Below are positions 32,714 through 42,743 of a stretch of DNA of 64,000 nucleotides, one piece after another (position 1 is the stretch's first letter; each line of letters starts with the position of its first letter). The DNA lies in the NCBI RefSeq assembly GCF_003664005.1, contig NZ_RCCJ01000001.1, forward strand, positions 1,426,001 through 1,490,000, written 5' to 3'. The position numbers were made by a program, and so were the translations under genes. This DNA is from Hydrogenivirga caldilitoris. Lineage in GTDB: Bacteria > Aquificota > Aquificia > Aquificales > Aquificaceae. A model generated the notes under the pieces. The model made no database searches and was not told the DNA's origin. It saw only the letters and a list, made by a program, of their open reading frames with translations.

Positions 32714-34243
32714 TCATTCAAGCACATGCTCAGGATTCACAAGGGTATCCCTTCTGAAAACTTCCCTCTCGTAGGGGTAGTCGGAGCGATAATGAACTCC
32801 CCTGCTCTCTTTTCTTGAAAGGGCACCTTCTACAGTTGCAAGAGCGACAAGTAAGATGTCAAACAGTTGCCTGTTTTCCACAGAAGGCTCAGCCCTCTTC
32901 AAACTCTCAAACCACATCAAGAGTGTACGCTTTGCCTTCAGGAGCTCCTCCTCATTCCTCTCCAGACCGACCTTATCCCACATGAGGGCTTTGAGCTCTT
33001 CAAAGCTAAAACCTGGTATACCCTGAGCATCTCTCAAGTTCTTAAAGTTTGAGCTGTTTTTCTTTAGAAACTTCACGTCAAGGTACAACCGGTAGGCTAC
33101 CCTGTAACCGAACACAACGCCCTCAAGGAGAGAATTAGAGGCGAGTCTGTTAGCCCCGTGAACCCCAGTACAGGTACACTCTCCAACCGCGTACAAGCCT
33201 GCAAGAGATGTCCTGCCTGAGGTGTCAACCTCAACCCCACCGATATAGTAATGGGCAGCCGGGACTACCGGGATCGGCTCCCTTTCAGGGTCTATCCCTC
33301 TCTCCTTTAAGAAGGAAACGATCGTGGGAAAACGATTCTTGAGGTCAATTCCCTTCCCAATAAGGGGTCTAAGGTCTAAGAAAACTTCCTGGTTGTGCTT
33401 TAGAACGTTGAATATGGCACGAGCAACCACGTCTCTGGGTTGAAGCTCGTCCACAAAACGGTTGCCAGAGCTATCTATGAGGTAAGCCCCTTCCCCTCTA
33501 ACCGCCTCCGAGATTAGGAGATTCGTTCCCTTTAAGACCGTAGGGTGAAATTGAACGAACTCTGGGTTCTTTATGCTTGCCCCAGCCCTGAAAGCTATAC
33601 CTATACCGTCCCCCCTGACCTTAGAAGGGTTAGAGGTATGCCTGAACATAGAGGCTGCGCCTCCGGTTGCCAAGATAAGTGCCTTTGCTCTAATGAAACG
33701 GAGCCTTCCTTCACAGGAATATATGAGTCCCTGAAGAGTATCTTCACCAAGAATCTCCTGAAGTTCCCCCTGAAGGACGGGTATGCTTAGCTCTTCAACC
33801 TTTCTCAGCAGCTTGGTGTATATCTCCCTTCCGGTGTAGTCTTTTACCTTTAATACTCTAGGAAAGGAGTGCCCCCCCTCGGTTGTCGTTGCGTAGGCAT
33901 CACCTTCCCTATCAAAGTTAACACCCCACCTTTCCAAATCCGCAATTCTTAAAACTCCATCGTTAACGAGTATCTCAGTTGCCTTCTCATCGTTGAGGTA
34001 TCTTCCGGCTCTCAAAGTATCAAGCAAATGAACGTAAGGGCTGTCAGAGGGGTGTAGAGCTCCAGCTATACCTCCCTGTGAATAGTAGGTGTTGCCTATC
34101 CCTCTTGTGAGTAACAGTGGAGAGAGACCAAGCTCTTTGAGAACTATAGCCGCTGTGAGTCCTCCTATTCCGCTTCCGCATATAACTATATCCGCCTCCT
34201 CGGTTGGTAACCTGGAGGTGTCAAAGCTCAGAAAATACCTCAT
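32714..34243 (-). CDS. nadB: L-aspartate oxidase NadB
   Basis: This 509-residue flavoprotein oxidises aspartate to iminoaspartate for NAD synthesis. The FAD motif is [16 protein letters not shown], and active-site regions include [31 protein letters not shown] and [17 protein letters not shown]. In the C-terminal domain the helical arm is normal. The ATG at 34243 fits the family N-terminus; the longer frame reads further into yvcK. Overlap with yvcK is 23 bp. Confidence 0.93.
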   Translation of the reverse strand: MRYFLSFDTSRLPTEEADIVICGSGIGGLTAAIVLKELGLSPLLLTRGIGNTYYSQGGIAGALHPSDSPYVHLLDTLRAGRYLNDEKATEILVNDGVLRIADLERWGVNFDREGDAYATTTEGGHSFPRVLKVKDYTGREIYTKLLRKVEELSIPVLQGELQEILGEDTLQGLIYSCEGRLRFIRAKALILATGGAASMFRHTSNPSKVRGDGIGIAFRAGASIKNPEFVQFHPTVLKGTNLLISEAVRGEGAYLIDSSGNRFVDELQPRDVVARAIFNVLKHNQEVFLDLRPLIGKGIDLKNRFPTIVSFLKERGIDPEREPIPVVPAAHYYIGGVEVDTSGRTSLAGLYAVGECTCTGVHGANRLASNSLLEGVVFGYRVAYRLYLDVKFLKKNSSNFKNLRDAQGIPGFSFEELKALMWDKVGLERNEEELLKAKRTLLMWFESLKRAEPSVENRQLFDILLVALATVEGALSRKESRGVHYRSDYPYEREVFRRDTLVNPEHVLE

Positions 34244-35201
34244 TACGAACAATTTTAACGATAAGGTCTGTAAGTCTATCGGGATCGTGCCTAACAAAAT
34301 TATCCTTATCCCCTATCAAATCTTCAGCGAATACCTTCACACCTTCTCTGGCTATCTTGGCTATATCCGGTGTGACAGGCTCCTGACCCTGCTCCAGATA
34401 CCTTTTGAGGATGTCGCCGGAAGGCATCTTTGTGTTCACTATAACGGCATCTATACCCTTTAAACCTGTAAATTTAAGAAAAGTTTTCATGTGGTCGTAG
34501 GCTGTGAACTCGTCCGTCTCTCCCGGCTGGGTCATAGCGTTGACAATCAGAACTTTTAAAGCTGGACTTCTATTAACAGCTTTCCTTATATCCTTGATTA
34601 GGAGGTTGGGGATTATACTAGTGTACAAGCTACCAGGTCCAAAGAGTATAATGTTGGCTTTTTCAATAGCCGCTATAGCTTCTATTGGTGCTTTAGCACT
34701 CTCAGGTTCTATCCATATTTCCTCTATCTTTGCAACTCCCTTTTTCCCGTACTCGGTTATCTCTTCCTCTCCCTCAACGACTGTCCCATCACTAAAACGG
34801 GCAACCAGATGAACATCCTCAATAGTTGAAGGTATTATGTTACCCTTTGTTCTTAATATCTGGGAGGTTAGTTTCACAGCTTCCAAGAAACTACCTGTAA
34901 TGTCCGTGAGGGCTGTCAAAAAAAGGTTTCCAAAGGCATGTCCCCCAAGACCGTCACCCCTGAACCTGTATTGGAAGAGACTCTGCATTATATCCTCACT
35001 CTCTGAGAGAGCCACTATACAGTTCCTTATGTCACCGGGAGCAGGTATGTTGTATATCTTTCTGAGTCGCCCCGTACTCCCACCGCTGTCAGCGACAGTC
35101 ACTATAGCGCTCAGTTCATCAATCGTCTCTCCAACTTCTCTCTTTAACCCCTTGAGAAGGGTTGATAGTCCCGTTCCCCCACCAATAGCAACCGCTTTCA
35201 T
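34221..35201 (-). CDS. yvcK: YvcK/CofD-like gluconeogenesis factor
   Basis: This 326-residue protein of the YvcK family affects cell shape and carbon-source-dependent wall synthesis in Firmicutes. Signatures are [40 protein letters not shown] and [14 protein letters not shown], and the fold binds UDP-sugars. It is related to CofD but lacks deazaflavin context. It lies 13 bp after the RlmN-like gene on the same strand. Confidence 0.9.
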   Translation of the reverse strand: MKAVAIGGGTGLSTLLKGLKREVGETIDELSAIVTVADSGGSTGRLRKIYNIPAPGDIRNCIVALSESEDIMQSLFQYRFRGDGLGGHAFGNLFLTALTDITGSFLEAVKLTSQILRTKGNIIPSTIEDVHLVARFSDGTVVEGEEEITEYGKKGVAKIEEIWIEPESAKAPIEAIAAIEKANIILFGPGSLYTSIIPNLLIKDIRKAVNRSPALKVLIVNAMTQPGETDEFTAYDHMKTFLKFTGLKGIDAVIVNTKMPSGDILKRYLEQGQEPVTPDIAKIAREGVKVFAEDLIGDKDNFVRHDPDRLTDLIVKIVRNEVFSEL

Positions 35202-35214
35202 ATTTTGACCTCCG

Positions 35215-36021
35215 TTATGTATAATCGGCAGTTTTCCCCACCGTTAATGTCCCACACCCTCCTATTTTATCTTTTCTGAATCTATTTGATAGGGTAACTT
35301 TCACCCCCAGAGAACGTAGCAACAGAAAGGCTCTCTCGTATTCCTCAGGAGACATCTGAGGATAATCAGAGACGCTGTTGTAGTATAGGAGGGCAACACC
35401 AACACCCAGCTCCTTAGCCAGCTGTGCAAGTTTAATAAGTTCACCCTCTGAATCATTGACATCCTTTATGAGCAGGTATGCCAGACTCAGTTTTTTCTTC
35501 CTGCCCTTTGGTAGCAGAGGTAGTTCCTCCTTCAAAAACTTGACAAGACGGTTCAGATCGCCCCCGTAAGGCATAAGAGCTTTCCTCTTGTTTCTATCAA
35601 GGGAGTGAAGGGATACGCTTACACCGTTATGCTGCATAAAGAGTAATTCCCTTAAGTTCTCTAACGGAAATCCTGTTGTGTAAAAGGAGACCTTAAGCCC
35701 CTTCTCCTTAAACTCATAAAAGGCTGCCTTGACCTCGCCCCAGTTGGCAAGAGGTTCCCCTATTCCGGCAACAGCTATACGCCTTATGGGAAGGAAGGAG
35801 CTTACCACATAGTACTGGGAGAGGATCTCTTCTCTCCTCAGGTTCCTCAGAAGACCGTGTTTTCCAGAAGCACAGAAACCACATCTAACATGACAACCGA
35901 CCTGGGTTGATATACATAGAGTATCCCCTCTGTAGTGAACAGCTTCTATCGTAGAACCGTCCTGAAGTTGAAATATAAATAACCTGTTATGTTTACTTTC
36001 AATTGTGCGCAATAAATTCAT
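35215..36021 (-). CDS. Short RlmN-like radical SAM protein
   Basis: This 268-residue radical SAM protein has the RlmN/Cfr core: DTLCISTQVGCHVRCGFCASGKHGLLRNL with the CxxxCxxC cluster, AVAGIGEPLANW, and a C-terminal GGCGTL that could supply the methyl-carrying cysteine. It lacks the ~90-residue N-terminal accessory domain of true RlmN (usual length ~350), so the substrate may differ from 23S A2503 or tRNA. Its start overlaps yaaT by 23 bp. Confidence 0.8.
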   Translation of the reverse strand: MNLLRTIESKHNRLFIFQLQDGSTIEAVHYRGDTLCISTQVGCHVRCGFCASGKHGLLRNLRREEILSQYYVVSSFLPIRRIAVAGIGEPLANWGEVKAAFYEFKEKGLKVSFYTTGFPLENLRELLFMQHNGVSVSLHSLDRNKRKALMPYGGDLNRLVKFLKEELPLLPKGRKKKLSLAYLLIKDVNDSEGELIKLAQLAKELGVGVALLYYNSVSDYPQMSPEEYERAFLLLRSLGVKVTLSNRFRKDKIGGCGTLTVGKTADYT

Positions 36022-36877
36022 AGTTGGCGCTATCCTCGCTCACCCTTCTACAACAACCACCACAGGCTTGGCAGCTTTTGATAACTTTCTCGTAATCTTT
36101 GGGAAGAATTTCGCTTAAAGGTATTTCTTTTGTCTTATCTTCAAAGCTCAGAATGACCAAGCCCCTCATAGGGTCAACCTCAATCAGCTTTGCTACCTTG
36201 TTATCTATGCATAGCTGAGAGCCTTTTTCAGGGAGTAAGTGCTTCACAAGATAGTTGTCCTTTTCAAAGGACATGCAACATATTAGCCTCCCGCAGGGTC
36301 CTGTAAATTTTGAAGGTGAAAGGGGGAGGTTCTGCTCTTCTATATCTTTAAGAGATATAGAGTCAAACTTGTCCATAAATTTCATGCAACAGGGTACCTC
36401 TCCACACAGACCTACCCACCCCAAAATCTGAACCGCATCCCTAACACCGACCTGTCTCATCTCTATACGTTTCTTGAAAACCTTAGCAAGCTCTCTGACA
36501 AGATTCCTGAAATCAACCCTTTCCTCAGAAGTATAGTAAAAGAATATCTTTCTTGAGCTGAGTGGTATATAAGCCTTTAATAGATGCATTTCAAGTCCCT
36601 GCTCTTTAATTTTCTCTTTGCAGGTTTTAAAAGCTTTGCTGCTCTCCTCCTCATTCCTGCTAAAGATTTCCATATCTTGAGGTGTTACTTTTCTAACGAA
36701 TTTATACCTCACACCCGTAGGGCTATCCTCTTTAGAAACTCCCAAAACGCGAACAACGTCCTCTCCCTTTTCATCCGACTCAATTACGACAACCTCACCT
36801 CTTGACAGTTCCTCGTCACAACCCTCCAGAACACCAACCTTGTTGGTGTCAAAACTCCTAACCTTTATGTAATTCAT
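35999..36877 (-). CDS. yaaT: PSP1/YaaT (RicT-like) protein
   Basis: This 292-residue PSP1-domain protein resembles RicT, which in Bacillus forms a [4Fe-4S]-containing complex that helps RNase Y process RNA. Cysteine-rich signatures are WVGLCGEVPCCMKFM and GPCGRLICCMSFE, with an additional C-terminal CQACGGCC. The ATG at 36877 is chosen because GGAGGT precedes it. It overlaps holB, the same neighbour as in Firmicutes, and an RNase Y gene lies elsewhere in the window. Confidence 0.88.
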   Translation of the reverse strand: MNYIKVRSFDTNKVGVLEGCDEELSRGEVVVIESDEKGEDVVRVLGVSKEDSPTGVRYKFVRKVTPQDMEIFSRNEEESSKAFKTCKEKIKEQGLEMHLLKAYIPLSSRKIFFYYTSEERVDFRNLVRELAKVFKKRIEMRQVGVRDAVQILGWVGLCGEVPCCMKFMDKFDSISLKDIEEQNLPLSPSKFTGPCGRLICCMSFEKDNYLVKHLLPEKGSQLCIDNKVAKLIEVDPMRGLVILSFEDKTKEIPLSEILPKDYEKVIKSCQACGGCCRRVSEDSANYEFIAHN

Positions 36878-36882
36878 CTTTC

Positions 36883-37830
36883 TTACCTCCATAATGCGTA
36901 AAGGGAAAGGAGCCCAAGGCTAAATCTTAAGCCTCTTCCGAGTCCCGCTCTGACCTCGGAAATTCTCTTAACGAGCATATCAAATCTATCATAACTTAAT
37001 CCTTCTTTTAAAAAAGTCTCCCTCAATTTATCTTCCAGAAGGTCAAGGAACAGTTCCTTGTCTTCAACCTCCCTCTTATCAAGCTTTATGGCAACCTCAT
37101 AAACCTTATCAGGACGGAGTGAGAGAAATTCGCTCAGAAGTTTTATAAGCTCTCCCTTCTCTTCTATAATTTTGGCAACGGTATAACTACCACCAGAACT
37201 TTGATAAAGGTCCCTGTCTTCCCTTCCTAAGAGTTCATAAAAGGCTTCCTCTTCCAGAGGGAAAAATTCAATCTGGTAAGTTCTTGAGACTATCGTAGGG
37301 AGTACTTGCTCCTTCCCGTTAGATATCAGGATGAAAAGCGTGTCTGCAGGAGGTTCCTCAAGGATTTTCAGGATCGCGTTCCCAGCTTCAGTGGTCATCG
37401 TGTGGGCATCGTCCACTATGATTACCTTCCTGTGGGAAAGAGCCGGTCGCATGTAAGCGAACTCCCTCAAAGCTCTAACCTGGTCTATCTTTATACTCCC
37501 ACCCAGAGGAGGTAGATAAACGAAATCAGGATGCTCTCCAGACAGGTACTTAAAGACCCTCTTACCGTTGCTATCCTCATAAACGGATATGCTTTCCCAG
37601 TTGCCGGAGACTATATCCTGAACTACCCGTCCGTAATGGATACAAGACACACACTCATTACACCCCCAAGCCTCCCCTTTTAAACAGAGAACCCCCTTAG
37701 CAAAGTCCAAGGCTGCGGTTGTCTTTCCCACACCTGGAGGTCCGTAAAAGAGAAAACCTCCCGGAAGCTTACCCTCCCTGTAGAGTTTCTCAAGAAACCC
37801 CTTAACCTTGCTCTGGTCCTTTAGGTGCAT
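36883..37830 (-). CDS. holB: DNA polymerase III delta' subunit HolB
   Basis: This 315-residue clamp-loader subunit has an AAA+ fold with Walker A GPPGVGKTT, a zinc module (CLKGEAWGCNECVSC), VIIVDDAHTMT and the sensor region LEEPPADTLFILIS with NGKEQVLPTIVSRTYQIEF. It helps place the sliding clamp on DNA. It is the first gene of the holB-yaaT-RlmN-like series. Motifs are typical. Confidence 0.9.
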   Translation of the reverse strand: MHLKDQSKVKGFLEKLYREGKLPGGFLFYGPPGVGKTTAALDFAKGVLCLKGEAWGCNECVSCIHYGRVVQDIVSGNWESISVYEDSNGKRVFKYLSGEHPDFVYLPPLGGSIKIDQVRALREFAYMRPALSHRKVIIVDDAHTMTTEAGNAILKILEEPPADTLFILISNGKEQVLPTIVSRTYQIEFFPLEEEAFYELLGREDRDLYQSSGGSYTVAKIIEEKGELIKLLSEFLSLRPDKVYEVAIKLDKREVEDKELFLDLLEDKLRETFLKEGLSYDRFDMLVKRISEVRAGLGRGLRFSLGLLSLYALWR

Positions 37831-37847
37831 TCTTTAAATTTAAGCTC

Positions 37848-39440
37848 TTACATGACTACTTGTTTAACGAAAAGTATCTCAGGTATACTTACAAGGTCTT
37901 CAATCACATGTTCAGGCACCCTGTCGTCAAGGTTGAGTATTCCAAGGGCTATCCCGCCCTTCTTCTCTCTTCCAAGCCTGAAACCGGCTATGTTTACACC
38001 AGCACTCCCAAGGACCGAACCTATCTTTCCTATAACACCGGGTACATCCTTATTCTCAAAAACCAGGAGGATTCCTTCCGGTTCTATATCAACCCTGTAT
38101 CTGTCTATCTGAACTATCCTTAGCAGTTGCCCTTCAAGAACTGTTCCGGCAACAAGCTTCTCAGTCCCGTTTGAACGCACGACCACCTTTATATAGTGTT
38201 TAAAGTCAGGGGCTTCCTCCGAGTAGAGCTCTTCAACCTTTATACCCCTGTCCTTAGCCACGTAGGTGGCGTTTATTATGTTTACAGGAAAATCAACCAC
38301 CTCTTCAAGGATACCTTTAAGGACGGCTGCCGAGATAGGGTGAAAATGCTCGGATATATCTCCTCTAACCTCTATATGGACTTCCCTTATACCTTCCTCA
38401 GCCCATTGAACCATAAACTTTCCCATCCTCTCAGCGAGGTCCAGGTGTGGTTTTATAAGGGTCAGTACGGAAAGGTCTGGGAAGGGAGCGTTTACAACGT
38501 ACTCAACGGTCTGACCCTTTAAAGCCTTTATAACCTGCTGAGCAACTATCACCGCAACGTTTTCCTGAGATTCATAAGTGTTTGCACCTATATGAGGTGA
38601 AAGCGAAACATTTTCAAATTTCTTAAGACGGTCTATAAACTCTGGTGCAGGGGGTTCCTTTGAAAAAACGTCTAAGGCTACCCCTCTTACCTTCCCGTTC
38701 TCAAGGTTTTTTAGGAGAGCTTCTTCGTTTACTATACCGCCCCTCGCACAGTTAACTATGTATACACCCTCTCTCATGAGGTCAAATTCAGCATCACTTA
38801 TCATGTTCCTAGTTTCATGGGTAAGCGGAGCATGAATCGTAAGGACATCTATCTCTCTGAGCATGTCGTGGAGGTTATCCATGAGCTTCACACCGAGTTT
38901 GTCAGCCTTCTCGCGGGGTATGTAAGGATCATAAGCAAGAACGGTCATACCAAAAGCCTTCGCCCTTATAGCAACTTGAGAGCCTATGTTACCGAGACCT
39001 ATAATACCTAAGGTTTTACCGTATAGTTCCGTCCCCATAAACTTTTTCCTATCCCATCTGTGTTCAAGGAGGGATTCATGAGCTCTGTGTCCATTTCTGA
39101 GTATCGTCAGCATGTGCATCATGGTGAGTTCAGTTGCGCCGATGGTGTTAGCCCCAGGGGTGTTCACCACAAGGATACCCCTCCTGGTGGCTTCCTCTAT
39201 ATCAACATTGTCAACACCAACTCCCGCTCTTCCAACCACCTTTAAACGTCCTGCCCTGTCAAGGAGCTCCTTGGTAACAGGTGTCCTTGAGCGTGTGATT
39301 ATGCAGTCGTAGTCTCCGACTATTTCAAGGAGCTCTTCGTAAGATATCTCCGGCTCGTTGTAAACCTCAATATCCGGTTCCCTCTGAAGGAGCTCTATAC
39401 CTTTTGGAGCTATTGGGTCAGTGATAAGCACCTTATGCAA
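37848..39440 (-). CDS. serA: D-3-phosphoglycerate dehydrogenase SerA (long form)
   Basis: This 530-residue enzyme starts serine synthesis by oxidising 3-phosphoglycerate. It has the Rossmann domain motif GLGNIGSQVA, catalytic regions APLTHETRNMI, NCARGGIVNEEAL and LSPHIGANTYESQ, then an ASB domain (about 315-450) and a C-terminal ACT domain (ILLVFENKDVPGVIGKIG) for serine feedback. The start is TTG behind GGAGGAAG. A TATAAT lies at 39473-39478 upstream. Confidence 0.95.
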   Translation of the reverse strand: MHKVLITDPIAPKGIELLQREPDIEVYNEPEISYEELLEIVGDYDCIITRSRTPVTKELLDRAGRLKVVGRAGVGVDNVDIEEATRRGILVVNTPGANTIGATELTMMHMLTILRNGHRAHESLLEHRWDRKKFMGTELYGKTLGIIGLGNIGSQVAIRAKAFGMTVLAYDPYIPREKADKLGVKLMDNLHDMLREIDVLTIHAPLTHETRNMISDAEFDLMREGVYIVNCARGGIVNEEALLKNLENGKVRGVALDVFSKEPPAPEFIDRLKKFENVSLSPHIGANTYESQENVAVIVAQQVIKALKGQTVEYVVNAPFPDLSVLTLIKPHLDLAERMGKFMVQWAEEGIREVHIEVRGDISEHFHPISAAVLKGILEEVVDFPVNIINATYVAKDRGIKVEELYSEEAPDFKHYIKVVVRSNGTEKLVAGTVLEGQLLRIVQIDRYRVDIEPEGILLVFENKDVPGVIGKIGSVLGSAGVNIAGFRLGREKKGGIALGILNLDDRVPEHVIEDLVSIPEILFVKQVVM

Positions 39441-39487
39441 TTTCTTCCTCCGAAAAGAGTGGCTTAGAGGAAATTATTATATAACAA

Positions 39488-41545
39488 TTAACCTTTAGAA
39501 CCTTTCCACAGTAGTAAAGTATTTGCTACAACACTTACCGAAGAAAGAGCCATCATAAGTCCAGCAAGTTCAGGTTTTAGATACACACCAAACTTATAGA
39601 ACAGCCCTGCTGCCACGGGGATACCGACAACGTTGTAAACGAAAGCCCAGGCGAGGTTCTGCCTAATCTTGTTGCTCACAGACTCACCAAGCCTAAAGGA
39701 TTCCGGAAGTTTTCCTATTCCTGATAGGAGAACCACGTCACCAACCTGTTTGGTGATATCAACACCGTGAGGAACTGCAAAGGAAAGGTCTGCCTGAGCC
39801 AGGGCGGGAGCATCGTTAACACCATCCCCCACCATAGCTACCTTAAATCCCTCTTCCTGCAAACTTGCCACTACCCTCCTCTTCTCCTCCGGTTTCACCT
39901 CAGCCATAAAGCTGTCAAAGCCAAGCTCCTTTGCGACAAACTTGGTAGTTTTTGTCCTATCTCCTGACAGTAAAACCGTCTTAAGCCCAAGCTTTTTCAT
40001 CTCACCAACAACGAGTTTTGCCTCCTGTCTGAGGGTGTCCTTTAAATAGAAGACCGCAAGGATTTCACCGTTCCTCTTCAGAGCAACAGCCTTCCACACG
40101 TCCTCAGGGAGAGCTTCCTCTTCATACTCTCCTATGAAATACTCCCCGCAAACTATGCCTCTTCCCAGGAGCTCTTTACACCCGTCAAGTTCAATAGCCC
40201 TCGCCCCTTGCTTTTTGGCAAAATCCCTTATAGCTTTAGCTATCGGGTGGTTTGAGTATCCTTCCATCGTATAAACTACGTCAAGAGCTTCAGAGGAACG
40301 CAGCTCATACCTGACAACCTGAAACCTACCTTCCGTAAGTGTCCCTGTCTTATCAAAGACCACCATGTTTATCTTCGGAAAGACTTCCAAGGTAGAGGGT
40401 CTCTTTATAAGAATACCCCTGGTTAGAGCCTTTGAAATTCCAACAGCGACAGCGAGGGGGGTTGCTATTCCCAGGGCACATGGACAAGAAATAACCAGTA
40501 CCGCAAGAGCAAATTGAACAGCCTGCTCAAAGTTTGCACCCAGTTTTATCCAGGAGAGGAAGGTCAGCGCGGAGATCAACACCACAGTCTGGACAAAGTA
40601 ATGGGACACACGGTCAGCGAGTTTTTGAATCTTAGGTTTTTCGGAGAGAGCCTCTTCAATCATCCTGTTTATCTTAGAAACGTAAGAGTCTTCATAGGAA
40701 GCCTCTACCCAGATTTTAAGCATACCGCTTTCAAGGAGAGAGCCGCTTATCACCCTGCTTCCGGGCTCTTTAAGGATGGGCTCAGGTTCTCCTGTAAGGA
40801 CTGCCTCAGAAACGTAACCCTTCCCACCGATAACCACTCCGTCCACAGGTACCATGTCTCCAGGTCTGCAGAGGATAAGCTCACCCTTCCTGAGCTCACG
40901 AACGTTCCGCTTTAACTCTTCTCCATTCTCAATAACCGTTACCTCAGAATGTTGAAGCGTAAGCATATCCTTAAGTAACTTTAGAGCCTTTCGTTTAGCC
41001 CTATCCTCAATAAGCCTTCCAGCCTTTACAAAGGTTATGAGGAAGGCGTTGGTCTCAAAGAAAGGAGTCCCTGGGATAATACCAAAGAGTGAAAGTAAGC
41101 TGTAAAGGTACGCACCAGTGGTTCCAAGAGCCACAAGCACATCCATTCCAGCCACACCGTTTCTCAGGGAATTGTAGGCTCCCTTATAGAATGTCCAGCC
41201 ACCCAAAGCTTGAACGAGCGTTGATAGAGCCAGCTGAATATAAACAGAACCCTCAAAGGGGCGGAACATAAGCCCCATTATCAAGAGAGCCGATAACCCA
41301 GACAGGAGGAGTATGTACATCTCCCCACCTCCCTCCTGCTCTTCAACAACCCTGTATCCTAATTGCTCTATAACCCTTGTAATTTCCTCCTCGGATATTT
41401 TGCTCTCATCAAACTCTATCCTTACCCTCCCTAGCTCAAAGGAAACGTCAACCTTCTTCACGCCCTCCCTCTTTTTTAGAGCTATGTCTATGGTGCGGGC
41501 ACAGTTCACACAGGTCATGCCCTCAACCTTTAAGGTGCGTCTCAT
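39488..41545 (-). CDS. copA: Copper-type P1B ATPase (CopA-like)
   Basis: This 685-residue pump exports Cu(I) or a similar soft metal. An N-terminal heavy-metal domain has GMTCVNCA (9-16); the membrane metal site is CPCALGIATPLA; phosphorylation is at DKTGTLTEG, with TGEPEPIL and GDGVNDAPALAQADL. The CPC motif and single metal domain are typical of CopA. No CopZ or CsoR lies beside it. Copper demand from the two oxidases and the bufferin-like locus suit it. Confidence 0.92.
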   Translation of the reverse strand: MRRTLKVEGMTCVNCARTIDIALKKREGVKKVDVSFELGRVRIEFDESKISEEEITRVIEQLGYRVVEEQEGGGEMYILLLSGLSALLIMGLMFRPFEGSVYIQLALSTLVQALGGWTFYKGAYNSLRNGVAGMDVLVALGTTGAYLYSLLSLFGIIPGTPFFETNAFLITFVKAGRLIEDRAKRKALKLLKDMLTLQHSEVTVIENGEELKRNVRELRKGELILCRPGDMVPVDGVVIGGKGYVSEAVLTGEPEPILKEPGSRVISGSLLESGMLKIWVEASYEDSYVSKINRMIEEALSEKPKIQKLADRVSHYFVQTVVLISALTFLSWIKLGANFEQAVQFALAVLVISCPCALGIATPLAVAVGISKALTRGILIKRPSTLEVFPKINMVVFDKTGTLTEGRFQVVRYELRSSEALDVVYTMEGYSNHPIAKAIRDFAKKQGARAIELDGCKELLGRGIVCGEYFIGEYEEEALPEDVWKAVALKRNGEILAVFYLKDTLRQEAKLVVGEMKKLGLKTVLLSGDRTKTTKFVAKELGFDSFMAEVKPEEKRRVVASLQEEGFKVAMVGDGVNDAPALAQADLSFAVPHGVDITKQVGDVVLLSGIGKLPESFRLGESVSNKIRQNLAWAFVYNVVGIPVAAGLFYKFGVYLKPELAGLMMALSSVSVVANTLLLWKGSKG

Positions 41546-41591
41546 TTAATTAAGCTTATTCCCCTGTGGACGTTAAAACAATCCTTTAATT

Positions 41592-42113
41592 TCATGTTAA
41601 AAGTTTCATAACCTCCTCTTCCATACCCTCTCTGTTGCTGCGGGTAAGTTCTATCAAAACGGCGCCCTGAAGTTTCCTCAATTCCCTTACAAGTGGATGC
41701 ACGTCCCTTATGGGCAGGGTTGCCAGAATTTTTGACTTTGGGTCTCTGGCTATACTACTTACAAGCTCCCTGAATTCCTTTGAAAAGAGCTCCATCTTTC
41801 CAACTTCATCTATAACTATCACTTTATCCCTTTCCTTTAACGCTCTCTTCAGAATAGGGAGCACAACCTCTTCAAACCTTTTCACATTAACACCGTAGGA
41901 ACCAACAAGATGCTTTGATGTGAAATTTTTACTTGCGAAGAGGGCTTCTTTGCCTTCCGTGGTCACAACCTTGAACCCAATCCTCCTGCGAGTTTTTCTA
42001 TCCCTAACTTCCTGTGTCCAAAAACCCAAAGCTTTATCTCCAAGCCTTTGAACTATCTTCTTAATCAGCGTGGTTTTCCCTACACCGGGTTCTCCTGTGA
42101 TAAATATCTTCAT
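41592..42113 (-). CDS. THEP1-type nucleoside triphosphatase
   Basis: This 173-residue P-loop NTPase of the THEP1 family has the Walker A GEPGVGKTTL, Walker B VIVIDEVGKMEL and the family region FWTQEVRDRKTRRRIGFKV. An Aquifex homologue has been characterised as an ATPase/GTPase, but the cellular role is unknown. Its start overlaps the end of coaE (ATGA). Confidence 0.92.
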   Translation of the reverse strand: MKIFITGEPGVGKTTLIKKIVQRLGDKALGFWTQEVRDRKTRRRIGFKVVTTEGKEALFASKNFTSKHLVGSYGVNVKRFEEVVLPILKRALKERDKVIVIDEVGKMELFSKEFRELVSSIARDPKSKILATLPIRDVHPLVRELRKLQGAVLIELTRSNREGMEEEVMKLLT

Positions 42114-42700
42114 GGGTCCTCCTTTATCCTTTCAAAGAGTTCTTTAACCTGCCTTAGGGTCTTCTCAAGTCCGTTAGAGTTGTCTATTACATAGTCCGCA
42201 TACTTCACCTTCTCCTCTATGTCCATCTGGTTCCTCCACCTTCTTTCAAAATCTTCTTCAGTAAAGCCTTTTCTCAGAGCCCTCTCCTTACAAACCTCAT
42301 AAGGGGCGTATACTACAACCGTTCTGTCATAATTCTTGTAAGTTCCTTTCTCAATAAGAAGACTCGCCTCCACCACAACTATAGTGTCCTCTTTCAACTG
42401 GGAATAGAGCCTCTCCAATTCCTGATAAAGGGCTCTGTGGGTTATCTTCTCAAGCTTCTCAAGCTTTTCCCTGTCCTTGAAAACAATATCTGCAAGTTTC
42501 CTTCTGTCTATATCTCCGTTCTCAGAGAGTATTTCCTCCCCAAACTCCTCAAGAACCTCCTGATAGACAGGGCTTCCTTTTCTGTAAAAGGAACGTATGA
42601 CCTGGTCTGCATCAACAGTAAAAGCTCCAAGCTCCCGGAACATACCGGCTACCGTTGACTTTCCACACCCAATGTTGCCCGTAAGTGCAACCTTTTTCAT
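42110..42700 (-). CDS. coaE: Dephospho-CoA kinase CoaE
   Basis: This 196-residue kinase performs the last step of coenzyme A synthesis. It has the P-loop VALTGNIGCGKSTVA, the dephospho-CoA region FTVDADQVIRSFY, and the lid segment RALRKGFTEEDFERRWRNQM. It is encoded divergently from the UXS-like gene, 43 bp away. Confidence 0.94.
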   Translation of the reverse strand: MKKVALTGNIGCGKSTVAGMFRELGAFTVDADQVIRSFYRKGSPVYQEVLEEFGEEILSENGDIDRRKLADIVFKDREKLEKLEKITHRALYQELERLYSQLKEDTIVVVEASLLIEKGTYKNYDRTVVVYAPYEVCKERALRKGFTEEDFERRWRNQMDIEEKVKYADYVIDNSNGLEKTLRQVKELFERIKEDP

Positions 42701-42728
42701 ATCTAAGTAATTCTCACATAGAATAAAG

Positions 42729-42734
42729 TAAAAT
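42729..42734 (+). promoter_or_regulatory. -10 box close to the UXS-like start
   Basis: TAAAAT lies 9 nt before the ATG at 42744, with no ribosome-binding site in the interval, predicting a leader of about 2 nt. Confidence 0.4.
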
Positions 42735-42743
42735 AGCTATCCT

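Noticed and set aside
41546-41591. Terminator or regulatory site between THEP1 and copA
   Set aside because: The 46 bp contain no stem or promoter pattern above background.
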